Positions 22,781 through 35,281 of a stretch of 64,000 nucleotides of DNA are shown here, piece after piece. This DNA is from Desmodus rotundus (taxonomy: Eukaryota > Chordata > Mammalia > Chiroptera > Phyllostomidae). The stretch covers positions 82,461,073 through 82,525,072 of the forward strand of contig NC_071388.1 in NCBI RefSeq assembly GCF_022682495.2, read 5' to 3'. The notes below the pieces were generated by a model. The model made no database searches. It was not told the origin of the DNA and was given only the letters and a program-made list of their open reading frames with translations. Made by a program: the position numbers and the translations under genes. Each line of letters starts with the position of its first letter. The stretch's first letter is position 1.

Positions 22781-25059
22781 TCTGAATACAGTTTACACCT
22801 CAGAATTAACATTAATCTTTTTCCATTAAACTTTACCTATGTTCCTAGAAAATAGAAGCAGTTAGAGGGAAAGTTCTATGTTTTTTTCATTTTAGAAAAT
22901 GACTTATTGCAAAGAACCACTTTTTCCAATATGGTTCATATAAGGTTGAGGGACACTCCTGTTTGTTTATGTATGACAAGACCAGACACAGACCTGCTAA
23001 ATTACCTTTTTTTTGCTTTATAAATGATTAACTCAAATCTTTGAACTCATTGACAAAAATGTGAAACTTGACCAAAATTTACTTAGCTTTCTTTCCTTTC
23101 TCTAGGTCCTTAAAGTTCAATCCACTTTTAGCCTGAACCAGCGTACATCTTTCTGATGGCTCATTCTGAGTATATAGGCTAATCACAAGGAAAGCCATTC
23201 TTTGATCCACTGTTGGAACACACCACTCACTGCTCCATGTCCTATTCTTTCTAACCTGTTTAATTCTCCCTGTGAAAGAAAATCCCTTTTCTGCCTGGCT
23301 GCTGAGACACATGCAGGTCTTATAGTCAGAGTGTCTTCCTGTTTTCAACTGTCTTTTTACCTTTGTGGCAAAAGCATCCCTCTTCCTATTGCAATAACTT
23401 TTAGAATAACGTATCCCCTCACCTACATCCACATTAGATTTTTATTTAGCAGTTGTCTGGAGCTGTGACTCAGATGGCATACTGACCACCCTCAGACCCT
23501 GCTCACCACGTAGTAACACTAACTTTTCGTTCCCTTTGTGTCCTTCCTTAGCTGGCTGAGTCCAGACCCTGGTGGTTAGTCACAACTCCTAATCTAGTGC
23601 TCCAAACATTTGTCTGTTGTAGCACTAGAAGGACCTATTTTTATTCTTTCTGGCAGGGACTTTTTTTTTTGGCGGTGGAGGGGAGCTTCTGTGAAGCCTC
23701 TTTTGTTGTGTTTTTCAGATCCTTGAACCAAGAAGTTATGGGAGGTTATCTAATTTTTTCCTTACACCCAGGTACTGAACAGTGTATTTCCTCAATGTCT
23801 CAAGCTGAGAAGGAATAATTTGATGGTATTTTTTGCGGAGGGCTCTTTCCTGTCTTCATTAATGTCTTATCTCTGATTTAATTATCGAATCCTAGGGGTA
23901 ACTCTAATTCCCTTCTCTTCTTTCACTGAACATGCTTCACCATTATGACAATCCTCAATTTAATATCTTTAAAAGTTGCAAAAATTTTACTAAAGACAGT
24001 TTAGAATTACCAGGATAATGTGGGAAGCTAGGATACTTCCCAAACTGTCTCATCTAAGACCTCTCCTTCCCATTACTCACATTCCTTTCTCCTCCTTTAC
24101 CCCAAATTCCAACCTTCTTTTCAGCCTCCCTGGTTCCTTTGATCAGTTCCCCTTTAATATCTCTACCTCTTCCACCCTCTTGTCCTCCTTGGCCAGACCT
24201 TTCCTTCCCCACAATAGCCCCCGAACTCCCCCAAACCATTACCTCAGCTCCATTCTTTTTTCTCCCCATGAGGGGTTCTCAGGGGGCTTAGAAACACCAA
24301 GAGCAACCACTCATGCTGAAAAAGATAGCTGGAAGTAGAGTAGACATTTATGTCCACAGATGAGCCTTGGAGACATACAGATGGGGTTTGATCACTCAGT
24401 CTCCCACCAGGTCCTTGGTCAAAATGTATTCCACAGCCTCCATAAGATACACATCAGGGTAAAGGAATTCTAAAAGGTCTTCTGCACAGATATTGGTGGG
24501 GATGTTATTAACCAGGTAAACTCAATTTGCTCAAACTTCCAGAAACACATTTTTGGGAAAATATAAAGGTGGGGCAAGAACAAAAGAAACCTTTTTAATA
24601 TGAGCCAGTTAATTGAAATTATGGGATTGAAGCATGTATGTATGTAGGATAAAGATATGTAATATTTACCAAGCTCCTGCTGATATTACCAAATTAGATA
24701 ATAAGATCACTTTAAGGAGCTCTATTCTGATTTACTTAGAGCTAAACACTTAATAAATTCAATATTCTTAAAGTTGCCAGAAATTAAACATATTTAACTG
24801 TCAATTCTTTCAAAAGTATTTTATATGCATTAATCCAAATGTTTTAATAACTCAAGTTCATATTATTTAAGGAAATCTTAGGTGGAGATTCATTTAATAT
24901 TGTTGATTTGGTAAAAACAGCTATGTCTACTAAGTTTTCAGTGTTAGGTACAATACAAGCATATATTTTTATTCTATAACATAAATTTACTCAGGTCTTA
25001 AACCTGAGAAATATTATATAACTCCCTTATTATTAATGACTCATTTGTCCTCATCCTTT
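22781..25059. other. unrecognised region with a pyrimidine-rich tract and a short protein-like frame
   Basis: The plus strand at about 24045-24260 is C/T-rich with proline-rich readings. On the minus strand at 24396-24520 is a 42-codon stretch whose composition looks protein-like but which I cannot assign. No gene structure was recognised. Confidence 0.35.
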
Positions 25060-25310
25060 AGTTCTTGGCTTAGTTCCTCAGTGAGTACTTGCCTAGTAAC
25101 TTAGGCAAGCCCCGCATATATTCATTTCCAACACAGCTTTATGTCAGAGTAGTTATAGGAAATTAAATTTGGAAATTAGTTGCTGCCTCCCAATCACCAA
25201 ATGAAAGCTCTATGAGGGTAGAGACCATGTCAAATTTTTTTATCCATGGCCAATCATAATAATTGAATATTTAATGCATAAATGTGTGAAAATACTTTAT
25301 GATGAAGGAT
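25060..25310 (+). mobile_element. ancient L2 LINE 3' end
   Basis: The order 'gaaagctctatgagggtagagacc', then 'aattgaatatttaatgcataaatg', is the typical L2 3' end, in decayed form. Confidence 0.55.
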
Positions 25311-26497
25311 AATATAACTTTTATTTGAAGGAATACTTTTATTTTAAAATTATAATTTAGTAAAAAATTAAGTTCTTTGTCAACAAATCACATAAAGCTT
25401 GAAGATTTGGAATCAAAATTACAGTCAAGAAACAACCCGAAGGCAATTTAACATTAATGCAAGATACTTACTTAGAAGGAAAAAAAAAGTTGATTCCTAC
25501 CTGTGAAAACTTTGACCAGCAAAGTGGCAATAAATAGCGCAATAGCAATTTAGACAAAGCATTTAAGTTAGTTGTGCGTGTAGATGTAGACATAATCTCT
25601 TCCCTGGCTTATCTTTCTAAATGGTAGTTTTTGAAAGCTTCAAATATCTTACCACTACCATGTAGCATTTAGAGGATCAATTATTTAAAGAAAAAAAAAC
25701 AGTTTCCTAAAATAAATCTTGAAGCAATAGATTGCTTGGTCTATTCTACCATTAGTAATTCAGAAGTTTAATGAAGACTTTTCACAATCTAATGAGTTTC
25801 TGATGGAATAGTCAGTTTTCTTCAGAAAATTGTATGCTTTTTGTTTCTGTAATATTAACAGAATAGCCATTGAACTGTTAAGCTGAGATTGCAAAGAAAT
25901 ACTCTGACCTTGAGTTCAGACTATGCATTTATTGACAAATGAGTATAACCCTTATAATTATTCTTGTTATTACTGGCAAGAAAAAAAAAGTAAAATATAT
26001 AATAATGGGTATACTCTAGCAATATGCATCATTATGATATACAGTATTTTACAACTGCCATAATTTGTACATCATTTCTAAATCTCTGATAAGAAGAGTA
26101 ATTAATAAACAACCCATAGGTGTGTCAGAAGGATATTGAGAATAACAGTAAGATAATGAATCCAAGAGTTTAAAGTCCCTAGAAGACTAACCAAAAAAAA
26201 ATGTGCTGATATATTTAATACTAGAAATCAACCAGATAAATAAATTTAGATGCCAGGCTCCTATAATATACAAAATTATTTTTAGATTTAAAACAATTTT
26301 CCACATTTTTTCAGGAATGAGAAAATATTGACTCAAAAAGCTGAATGTTGTAAATGCTTTTTATCTCTTTCTTGTCCCACAATGGTTTTGATTGACTTTC
26401 TAATTCTCTGTTATTAATTTCCTTATCTAATAATTAGGAGATAAAATAATAAGTAGAGTTAAACTTTTATGACTTTGAAGTTCTAAAAATTCAATAT
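25311..26497. other. unrecognised A/T-rich sequence
   Basis: Several A-runs (25481, 25690, 25980), but no attached SINE body or TSD. Nothing recognised. Confidence 0.45.
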
Positions 26498-26506
26498 AAA
26501 TATTTT

Positions 26507-27008
26507 TTCCTTTTTTTATTTTTTTAAAAAATTTTATTGTTATTCAATTGCAGTTGTATGCTTTTTCTCCCCATCCCTCCACCCCACCCCAGCCAAACCC
26601 ACCTCCCTTCCCCACCTCCATCCTCCCCCTTGATTTTGTCCATGTGTCCTTCATAGTAGTTCCTGTAATCCCCTCTCCTCACTGTCCCCTCCCCACTACC
26701 CCCTGGCTATTGTTAGATTGTTCTTAACTTCAATGTCTCTGGTTATATTTTGTTTGCTTTTTTCTTCTGTTGATTATGTTCCAGTTAACTTATGTACCCC
26801 AATGTTCATAGCAGCACAATTTACAATAGCCAAGTACTGGAAGCAACCTAAGTGCCCATCAGCAAATGAGTGGATCAAAAAACTATGGTACATTTACACA
26901 ATGGAATTCCATGCAGCAGAGAGAAAGAAGGAGCTTATACCCTTTGCAACAGCATGGATGGAACTGGAGAGCATTATGCTAAGTGAAATAAGCCAGGCGG
27001 TGAGGGAC
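26507..27008 (-). mobile_element. short 5'-inverted L1 (twin-priming structure)
   Basis: 26507 to about 26792 is the L1 3' UTR on the minus strand, starting with a T-rich run. About 26793-27008 is ORF2 3' sequence on the plus strand, including the 'cctaagtgcccatcagcaaatgagtgg' type stretch and 'ctaagtgaaataagccaggcgg'. The two outer ends are adjacent in the L1 consensus. The TSD is aaatatttt at 26498-26506 and 27009-27017. The 115-codon frame across the junction is a by-product. Confidence 0.87.
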
Positions 27009-27239
27009 AAATATTTTATAATTTTTCAACAGAATATAAAGCAGATATATTTATTTATATTCTAATTTTAATTTTTATATTTAGTAAATAATTATTTCCA
27101 TGTTTATATAGAACAAATTGAAATAATGTATTTCTTAATAAACAAAATTCCCATTGAAATATAAAAAAGATTTAAAAAGTTGGCATCATAGAAATGTTTA
27201 CACAATTTAATACTGCCACTTAATAAACTTAATATATTG

Positions 27240-27440
27240 TATACTCTGTTATGTGTTTTATTTGCTCAACTCATTTAATTATCATAAAATGTAACTTATT
27301 TAAGAATCTGCAAAATACAGGAACTATTTTACAAATGAGAAAACTGGAGCACAGAGAGGTTAAGCAACACTGTGAAGTCACACAGTAGGAAGTATAAGCA
27401 GTGAGATTTGAATCCAAGCAGTCTGGCTCAAGAATCTGTG
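27240..27440 (-). mobile_element. MIR SINE
   Basis: The plus strand reads 'ttttacaaatgagaaaactgg', 'agagaggttaagcaac', 'gtcacacagtagg' and 'gatttgaatccaagcagtctgg', the reverse complement of the MIR body, with the 3' tail part to the left. Confidence 0.9.
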
Positions 27441-28104
27441 ATTTTGTGATTACTTTATAATGTCTTTCACTAATTCATAAAATTAACATAATTTGAAAAT
27501 TGGTGTTAAAAATTTGAAAAAAGTCCTTTTTGAAAAAAATTAAATATTTTCTTGAATGGAAATATGCAGTATAACTGGTTAAGAAGTCATAGCCATGTGT
27601 CATCCTCACTTTTTAAGTCTTTGAAACTTTAACAATAAAGGAATTATGAGATTATCACAGTCAGAATACAAGAATAGTGGTAACGAACCCAATGACTTAT
27701 CTCTTCTGACTCTGTCACAGATTCTTTAGGTGACTTTATGACTGGCACTTAATTATTGACATCTGTAGATTTCAAGTAGGAAATTATACCACTTCAGTCT
27801 CATGTGTCAAAGGATTCTAATATTCTCTTCTCCAATGATGTTAGCTTATCAGGATTACTACCATTAGGCCAATTTTACTCCCTCAGAAATGAAAACAGTG
27901 AATTTCAGAGAACTAATGCTAGTATTTTTACTACTTCCAATGTGTTCAGATATTATACCCCACATTTGTTCGTTGAATTTTTAAAGTCATCAATTTTAGG
28001 CCTTTTGGAATGGAGCTTTATTTTTCCATATGTTCTCCCTAATGTTTTTATTTATGTGACTCAGATCCATAGACACCATCTCCATCACTGTCCTTTTTAT
28101 CAAA
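27441..28104. other. unrecognised sequence
   Basis: No repeat recognised. The open frame at 27804-28169 runs into the mariner end and has no recognisable homology. Confidence 0.4.
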
Positions 28105-28698
28105 TCACACAAAGGGGGACACAAAAAACCCAGAATTATCCTCTGGAGGTCAGGCTTCCCTTGCAGTAGAGGCTTCCCCCCGCTCCGTACGTGTTCTAGG
28201 AACCCCTCTGTATCAGTGTACCAGCTGGCGGCATCATGAGAGGCTGTGTTTGGCTTCAGTGAAATTTTTTTTGAAGACTCAATGTGTTTGCCCACTTCAT
28301 GATGGGTGATTTATGAGCACCCGCCCACATCTGCCCACTCTGCACTGAGTGTTCAGCAGTTTTTGACCAAAAAAGGCCTGACCCCTGTGCCCCACCCTCC
28401 CTATTCACCATTCTCACCTGTGAACGACTTCTTTCTTTGATTGTTTCCCCTGATGAAAAAAGCCCTCAGAGGGAAACATTTTGCTGATGTGGAAGAGGTG
28501 AAACAAAAGATGGCAGGAGCACGAAGAGGCATCAAAATTGATGAGTTCAAAAACTGTTTTGAGCAGTGGAAAAAATGTCTCAATATGTGTATTGCATCAA
28601 AAGGAGAGTATTTTTGAAGGTTACTGAAGTTTAAACATGTAAAAATAATGCACAATTTTTTATAAATAAATTTCAGTTTTGAGGGGTTCCCCCTCATA
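28105..28698 (+). mobile_element. internally deleted mariner transposon
   Basis: About 590 bp. The right end reads ggttccccctcata and the left end aaagggggacac, matching mariner TIRs of the mammalian 'AGGGGGAC' type, with a TA at the right edge. The 5' region (to about 28300) is joined to the last third of the transposase gene; the intervening DNA-binding and catalytic core are missing. The 3' UTR has an A/T-rich 'tttataaataaatttcag' stretch before the right TIR. Confidence 0.85.
28315..28617 (+). pseudogene. mariner transposase, C-terminal remnant
   Basis: One frame of 100 codons plus a stop resembles the end of a mariner transposase, the D,D34D cut-and-paste enzyme. It contains HSALSVQQFL, then TPVPHPPYSP, then DFFL-stop-LFP, then a K/E-rich segment, KNCFEQWKK and a final GEYF. 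The residues that should supply the second and third catalytic Asp positions (before AHSALS, and within the SPDLAP-type motif) are changed, and there is an internal stop. It is inactive and lacks its N-terminal two thirds. Confidence 0.85.
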
Positions 28699-28794
28699 TA
28701 TATCACTTTAGAAATCAAGACCTTCAGAATTATTTCGTTAAAATCTTAGGCTGTAACCCACAATTTCACAGAATTTCCTATTAATAAAATAAAG

Positions 28795-28997
28795 AGCTCT
28801 GGATAGGTGACTCAGGTTATTGGAGTGTTGTCCCATACACCAAAATTGTGCATCCGATTTCCTGTCAGGATACATCTGGGTTATGGATTCAAACCCCAGT
28901 CACGGCATTTGCAGGAGACAACTGATCAATGTTTCTCTCTCTCTCTCCCTCTCTCTCTAAAATCAATAAACATATTCTTGGCTGAGGATTAAAAAAA
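28795..28997 (+). mobile_element. Ves-type SINE, older subfamily
   Basis: Body from 'gctctggataggtgactcagg', then 'ctgtcaggatacatctggg', 'caatgtttctctctc', and an end 'aatcaataaacatattc…gaggatt' typical of an older bat SINE subfamily, unlike the (AAAT)n tails of the other copies. No clear TSD. Confidence 0.85.
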
Positions 28998-29002
28998 CAA
29001 AT

Positions 29003-29061
29003 GAATGAATGAATGAATGAATGAATAGGTAGAGAAAGAAAGAAAAAGAGAGAGAGAGAAA
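29003..29061 (+). repeat. (GAAT)n and (GA)n simple repeats
   Basis: Seven tandem GAAT-like units, followed by GAAA and GA units. They probably grew from the A-tail of the adjacent SINE. Confidence 0.85.
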
Positions 29062-29289
29062 ATATTATAGATTGGAAATAACTTTTCTCAATTGTATTGC
29101 CTGTCCTGAAACAAGTCTTTAATTGTCCTCCATAACTTTGACTGAACACAATAGAGACTGTATTTCTGACTAAATAGGTTAATATCTACTAGACAGGTGA
29201 ACCAATGACAAAAATTACATACTTTATAAAAACATATATGTAAATGAAAGAGAGACTTAAGAATTTTAAGATGGTGTTGGATTGAAACA

Positions 29290-29738
29290 TCCTCAGGAGC
29301 TTCCTGGGTATAATTTGAAATTGCCCCCATCCCTCCTCATTCGGTGAGGACAGGGAGACACTGAGACAAAAGCCAGGACACTCCAGAATGGTAGGTGGCA
29401 GGTTTAATAAGCAAAGGAACTTACTTACAGGCTGTCTCAAGTGCCTGCAAGAGGAGCAGATTTCTGCACCCACTTAGCAGAATATTAAAAGTTTATGTAG
29501 AGGCCTTAACTGGATTCAGTTATGACACTGGGGTTGAGTCATTCGCCCAGACCAGATAGTCTTATCACCATGTTATTGTCTCAAGTCCTTGGGTTGCTTT
29601 TAGTGTGAGGAGTGGGGTTGACAAATGCAGCATGCATTCTGGGCACAGAAGAGAGAATGGGGAGCCTCTGGTTCCCCAGGTCCAACTCTTGGCTCAAACC
29701 TGTGGTCATGTCTTCTTGATGGCCTTCCCCAACAACCA
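29290..29738 (-). mobile_element. probable solo LTR
   Basis: On the minus strand the block has CTACATAAAC as a TATA-like site, ATTAAA as the polyadenylation signal (plus strand about 29402-29412), and a U5 rich in C and T. A 7-bp match, gaaacat, at 29284-29290 and 29739-29745 is the best TSD candidate. With these ends the LTR would start TGG but not end in CA. Alternative ends TGTTGG…CCAACA (29275-29734) give better termini but no TSD. Boundaries are therefore unsettled. Confidence 0.5.
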
Positions 29739-32180
29739 GAAACATTTTATATATTATTTTTATAAAATCTTATCTTTCCTCATACAAACACAATGAAATT
29801 GGCTGCTAATTATGAGGCCTGTGATCTTTTAATTTAACTGTATTTTGGAAGTAATTACACCAAGAGACTGAGTCAAGTTCCCTGTATTCCATACTTTTTT
29901 CATTGGAAAAACTAAGAGCTTATCTGATAACCACCTTCTTTTGGTAAATAAATTTTCTGATTACAGATAAAATAGATTCATTAGAAATCTTGATAGAAAA
30001 AAAATAGTCATACTGTTGGTGTTCAAAGTCCATCATCCAAGAGCTGCATAGTTCCTATTAAAAAAAAAAAAGATATTGCCTTATCCCTCATGCTTTATTC
30101 ACACCTAAATGGCTAATGAAAATGCTCTTATTAGATATCTCCTAAGCAAAAAGTCTAATGATTGTAATGGTGGCTATGAAAGTTCCAAGATAATCAAACT
30201 TACTATTTACAACTGATAGAGTGTCTGTTTTCACCTAACAACAGTTCCTTCCAAACCTTCCTCCCCCGGGCAGCAACAACCAGTTTTCTTCTAGTAGGCA
30301 GCACAAAACCAAAGCCTAAAGTTGAGCTCTCAGGAGTAGGCCTACACATCATGTTTCCATCACTACCTCACAGTGGAAGGAGGTTTGGTTTATTGCTAAA
30401 ACAGGGAACTAAACTTGAATCTGTTGGCTAGTTTTGCAATTCTTGGATGAATCCTCAGAATTTCTGTCGAGTTTATTCTGGACATGATACCAGCTGGATC
30501 CATTAAGGGACCTGTGTTAGAATAGTCTTACATTTTGAAGAAAAATAATGAGATAACTTGAAAATTTATCTTAAGATTTTCATCACCTCCTATATCTCAA
30601 GAATATCTACCACTTTCTAAGTTTTGTTTGTTTGCTTGTTTTATTTTCCTTGAGGCTAACTGAATCTTGTCACAGCAAGCAGAAGAAAAAGCATTTAAAA
30701 GAGACTCTTGCAATGAAAGGTGTGATTTTGAAACTATCAGTGGTATTTGGGTAAGAGAAAACCTGGTTCAGAAAACAACTGTAACTCGATAATTATAAAC
30801 CTACAGCAGTGATGAGAGTTTATCAGTCACACTCAATAAGTTTTAAATATTGTTTTCCTGTAGTATTTCTACATGAAAGGATGTAATATGCTTCCATTGA
30901 GCTTGCTTGATTTATTGAGAAAAATAATATGTATTTTGAAAAATGAGCTCCGTGAGCAATAATGAAAAAGACTGAGTGAGAACAGAAGGAGTGGTTACAG
31001 TCTGCTGCGTAAATAATGCATTAGAAATCTGTTCCCATTCAGAAACACAAGTAACATTTTTCTCATAGCACCCAAAATGTTAATTTTTAAACCCTCTTTT
31101 AATTAGGAATGCCACCATCATTTTCTCTTTTGAAGATAATTAAATTAATTATTTTGAACCTAAAGGAGACCTGATTCTTAACTAATGGTATTTTAAAAGT
31201 GGATTTTGGTGTTAAGAAAATTATTTCCCCATAACTGCATGTTAAAAGTAAACTTTCATCTTATATATTGTTATAGAGTTCAGAAGCTTAGAGATTTGAC
31301 TTTAAAAATAAAACTAAGAAAGTGAGTTTTCAAAATATCCCATGAAAGAACCACTGAACCATTCAAATTAAGGTTAGCAGGAAATAAATATTAATTAATA
31401 ACAATTTCATGAAAGGAAAATTATAAAATTAAAATATAATATGTTTAATTTAGATGGTAATTTAGCCAAAGGTAAATTTAACTTTCCTCTTTAATTTTGG
31501 AAATCTGAGTTAATAGATAAAAATAATTTACAAATGCATAAAAATTTTGTAAATAGTCAATTTTTAGGGGCTAGTATACATTTTTATACTATGATTTATA
31601 ATTCTCATAACTTGCTTAGTGTGTCTATTTTCCTAATCTTTCTTTCAATCTGCAAGAGCTGGGCTCATTCCAAGCATATCAAAATATGTAATAATAATAA
31701 TATATTCAGAAAACTCAAATTACAATGAATGATTCATGCTGTTTCTAAAGTAGTATAAATTATCATTAGTTATTTATTATTTCACTTTGCATATATTATA
31801 CACTTATAAAAATAAGTTTATGTGTGTGTGTATTCCATTTAATGAGCCCATTTCTTCTATTACCTTAAGTTATCTTGACCTTTTGAGGATTTGAAAATTT
31901 GTCAGAATTCGATTTAGTTATGTTTCTACTTCTTAAATAATAAAAACTTTCAATTTCAATTTAGAAAAAATGATTCATGTTATTCCTTTTAATGTTTTAA
32001 TGATGCCTTTCTGAAAACTCATAACTTACAAAATTCCACCACCAGTTTAGGTTGCTAAACACTGTGTTACAATACCCTAATAATGGATGGTTTGCAATGA
32101 CACAGTAAACCTCTATCTTGACAGAAAAGGGATTTTTGTTTCATTTCATTACAGAGAACAGAGACATGAAACTACAAGAT
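29739..32180. other. unrecognised sequence
   Basis: A 2.4-kb span with no repeat family that I recognise. It includes a moderately GC-rich stretch near 30240-30380 and strongly A/T-rich DNA after 31080. Frames are short and without homology. Confidence 0.4.

Positions 32181-32259
<79 letters not shown>
32181..32259. repeat. compound (TA)n(CA)n(TA)n microsatellite
   Basis: About ten TA units, about twenty-two CA units, then about seven TA units. The flanking TA blocks mirror each other. Confidence 0.97.
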
Positions 32260-32359
32260 CAGAAATTCAGGCCCTAACTCTACATTTCCATGGTTGTGAA
32301 TGTAATGTATTTATATGGTACAATATATTCACAAGAATTTTTATGTTTGTGTGGCTTAA

Positions 32360-32560
32360 GGATGGCTGACTTTGTGCTAAGTACCTTTATATCACTCAGT
32401 TCTCCCAGAAACCATTTGAGGCAAGTGCCTTCATTATCAACATTTCCCAGAGGAAGAAATAGATTTATATTTTTTAAAATATCATTCGCACAAGCTGGTA
32501 CATGTAAGAGCACAGTTTAAACTCAGATCTGTTTGCTAATCCAGCCTGTGTTCTTAAGCG
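32360..32560 (-). mobile_element. MIR SINE
   Basis: The plus strand reads 'tttgtgctaagtacctttatatcactcag', 'catttgaggcaagtgcc', 'atttcccagaggaag' and 'agtttaaactcagatctg', which is the MIR sequence in reverse orientation. Confidence 0.75.
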
Positions 32561-33747
32561 TTCCTGCTGTCTTTCTGCCGACCATAAGAGGAGGCCATTA
32601 GGTGAACACCAGACCCCACTCCACTCGGAGAAGTCTCCGACATGCCTCCAATGTCGGTCAACACAATCTTCGACAGACTGGAGGACCCAAATAAATACAT
32701 GAGTCAGTCGACATTCTCCAGTAAAAGGAAATGATGAGAGAATGTCGTAAACTCTCGGAAAATTCAGATCTAATTTAGTTGTAAGTATGAGAAGAGGAAG
32801 CACTCACACAACTAAATTCTGCTTCATGCAGCATGACCTCATTTGCCTACACTTCTATCTGCAGCCATGGTCCTCCATCTTTGTTAGAACAAAGCAGCCC
32901 CTATGTCTCTTTGTTTTTGTCCTATTACTAAGCTTGGTGGAAAGAATAATCCACCAAGCCCACAAGTTTACCAAGTAGAGAAACAGTGCAGGAACCAGTC
33001 ACTACGTAGCAATTTATCGGAGAGATGTATGTGTGCAAGCAAGCACACACAACCTCTAGATTTCACTAACTGATGCTAGAGATTTAGATTTAAATATAAA
33101 ACCATAGAATTTTTGTGTTTGTTCAAGTACCATGGAGGTTGCTTTCCTCCCTGCTCAAAAACCTGGAATTTGGGTATGGAGACACACAGGTTAGGGGAAA
33201 TGCAAACCGCTGAGGAAGACTGCCTAATCCACCACCCCCAGCAGAGAAAGTTTGGTTATAGTCCACAAGGTTGGATAAAAGATGAGCCACTTTTACATTG
33301 TATCCTGGAGATGTTATTATTACATTATACCCTTTCATGACACTTTGTGACTATTCTGGATTTTAATCTAAACAGAAGTGTTTAGTATGTTCTAGTTGTC
33401 CCTTCTATGACATAAACTAAAATAAAATTCTAAAGTAAAAAGTTCTTTCTTTAAAATTCTATCTTTGCAGTATTTTGCATGAGCAGTAGAGAGTACTATC
33501 CATTTCTTGTGTTTCTAGACTTGGGACTAGAAAATATGTAGTTTAATTTTCAAATTTTCTGGGTATAGCACAATGGCGAATACAAAGCAAGTTATATAAA
33601 AGTATGAGATAGATTAATGAATAACTAAGCCAAGTGAATATGTAGATTTTTATAGACATCTGATAAACTTCCTTTTTTTGATCCTAAAGCATCATCCAAG
33701 TGTAATTATGAAAAGGCATGAACAGTGTGTGACAACTTTATCAGAGA
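32561..33747. other. unrecognised sequence
   Basis: A less A/T-rich part with CpGs at about 32560-32720 follows the MIR. No family or gene recognised. Confidence 0.4.
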
Positions 33748-33945
33748 TGATATGGAGCAGTGAGTAAGAACATGCACCCTTAGAACAAGACTTTCAACCT
33801 TGCCTTTGACATATTATTTACTTGATCTCAGGCAAGTTTACTTGTGCTCATTGTGTCTTTTTCTTCATCTGAAAATGGGAATGAAAATTAATTACTGATA
33901 TCCTAGCTTTTTGTGAGGGCAAAAATAATATATATAAGGGCTTAG
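33748..33945 (+). mobile_element. MIR SINE
   Basis: Order 'gcagtgagtaagaacatgcacc', 'acttgatctcaggcaag', 'ttcttcatctgaaaatggg' matches MIR in direct orientation. Confidence 0.7.
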
Positions 33946-35083
33946 AACTTAGGTAAGATATGAATACTGAAATAGTGACTTTATTGGGATTTTTGCCTAC
34001 ATATATCTATCAAGAAGTGTTGACTATGTTTAATCTTTAGGACTGGGTTCAATGTTTCATTTTCATTGTCCTTAAGCAAGTAGAAAGTTTTTGTCCTTAT
34101 TTTATTCCTTTTCACTCATGTACCTCCACCAGTGAGTGACAAGCTCAGCTTTTGCTGGTCGTTCCCCCAGCATGTTCTGTTGATGATTCCTTGGTGTAAG
34201 GCCCAGTTCTAATGTGGTTAGAATATCATTGCCATTTGCAGAGAAAGAGGAGAAGGGAAAATTAATGTTTGGGCATGAAGTTAGTACAAGTGTATCAAGA
34301 CATACCTCACAAGTAAGTTATACCAGACACCACAGGGTACTGAATGAGAAAAAAAAAGCAAATTTAAATTTACAAGAAACCATATGTAGCAGCTGAACAC
34401 AATGAGTAACTCAATTTACCATAAAAACAAATATTGTCCTAAAAGTGCAATGCTTTATCTCATGAGATATTTTTAAGCCTTCCCCAGTATCAGCTTCCTG
34501 CTTCTCAGCTTGACTCTGTAAAACCCTCGGTGCTCGATGTCCTGCCTCCAATCGTCACCCACTTTTACACGCATTAACTATCATGCTGGCAGTATTGCCT
34601 GGTAACTTCCCCTTTCCGTGTCCCCTGCTAACCCGTATGCCTCCCTAGACAACCGTGCACTGCAACTACGCGGCGCTTAGTGAACAGCATATTACATGTA
34701 AAGTGGACAAGTTGCTTTTCTGAATGATTCAGACCCAATAGCCCAATGTGCTTTTCATAAAAAAACCAATATTTAAACTATATTTAAATCTATGGTAACT
34801 CCAACATAATCGATTCTCAAAAATAATGGAAATTGTTAATATAGGAATCAAACTGTTCATCTTACTGAAATCGGAATTAAGTGAATATTATGCATTTATA
34901 TCTTGTAGTCAGGAAGTCTTTCTAATTTGCATGACGTTATACAGATGTGCTGTGCCAGGAGGAGCAGAATAGACATTGACCCAGCTTTCAAAGAGCCTGC
35001 AATCACATAGAGATAACAGTAATTCTCATGGACAGGGAATAAGAACCTGGAGAATAAAAGCCTTTACCTGTAAGTATTGTAAG
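33946..35083. other. unrecognised sequence
   Basis: A small patch at about 34480-34680 is richer in GC and CpG than its neighbours. No open frame supports a gene. Confidence 0.4.
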
Positions 35084-35281
35084 TCAATTTCTTTTTCCTT
35101 TTTCTTTTAAGTATATTTTATTGATTATGCTATTACAGTTTTCCCAATTTTCCCCCTTAATGCCTCCTCTTCCCTACCCCCCCAACCCTCTAGCTTTCCC
35201 TCCCTTAGTTCATGTCCATTGGTTGTACACATAAGTTATTTGACTTCTCTGTTTCCTATGCCATTCTTAACCTCTCCCTGT

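Noticed and set aside
24018..24338. 106-codon proline/serine-rich plus-strand frame as a gag-like gene
   Set aside because: Low-complexity pyrimidine tract; no zinc-knuckle or other retroviral motif, and no flanking LTR.
32087..32369. two open frames reading long Tyr-Ile and Thr-His runs
   Set aside because: They are translations of the TA/CA microsatellite.
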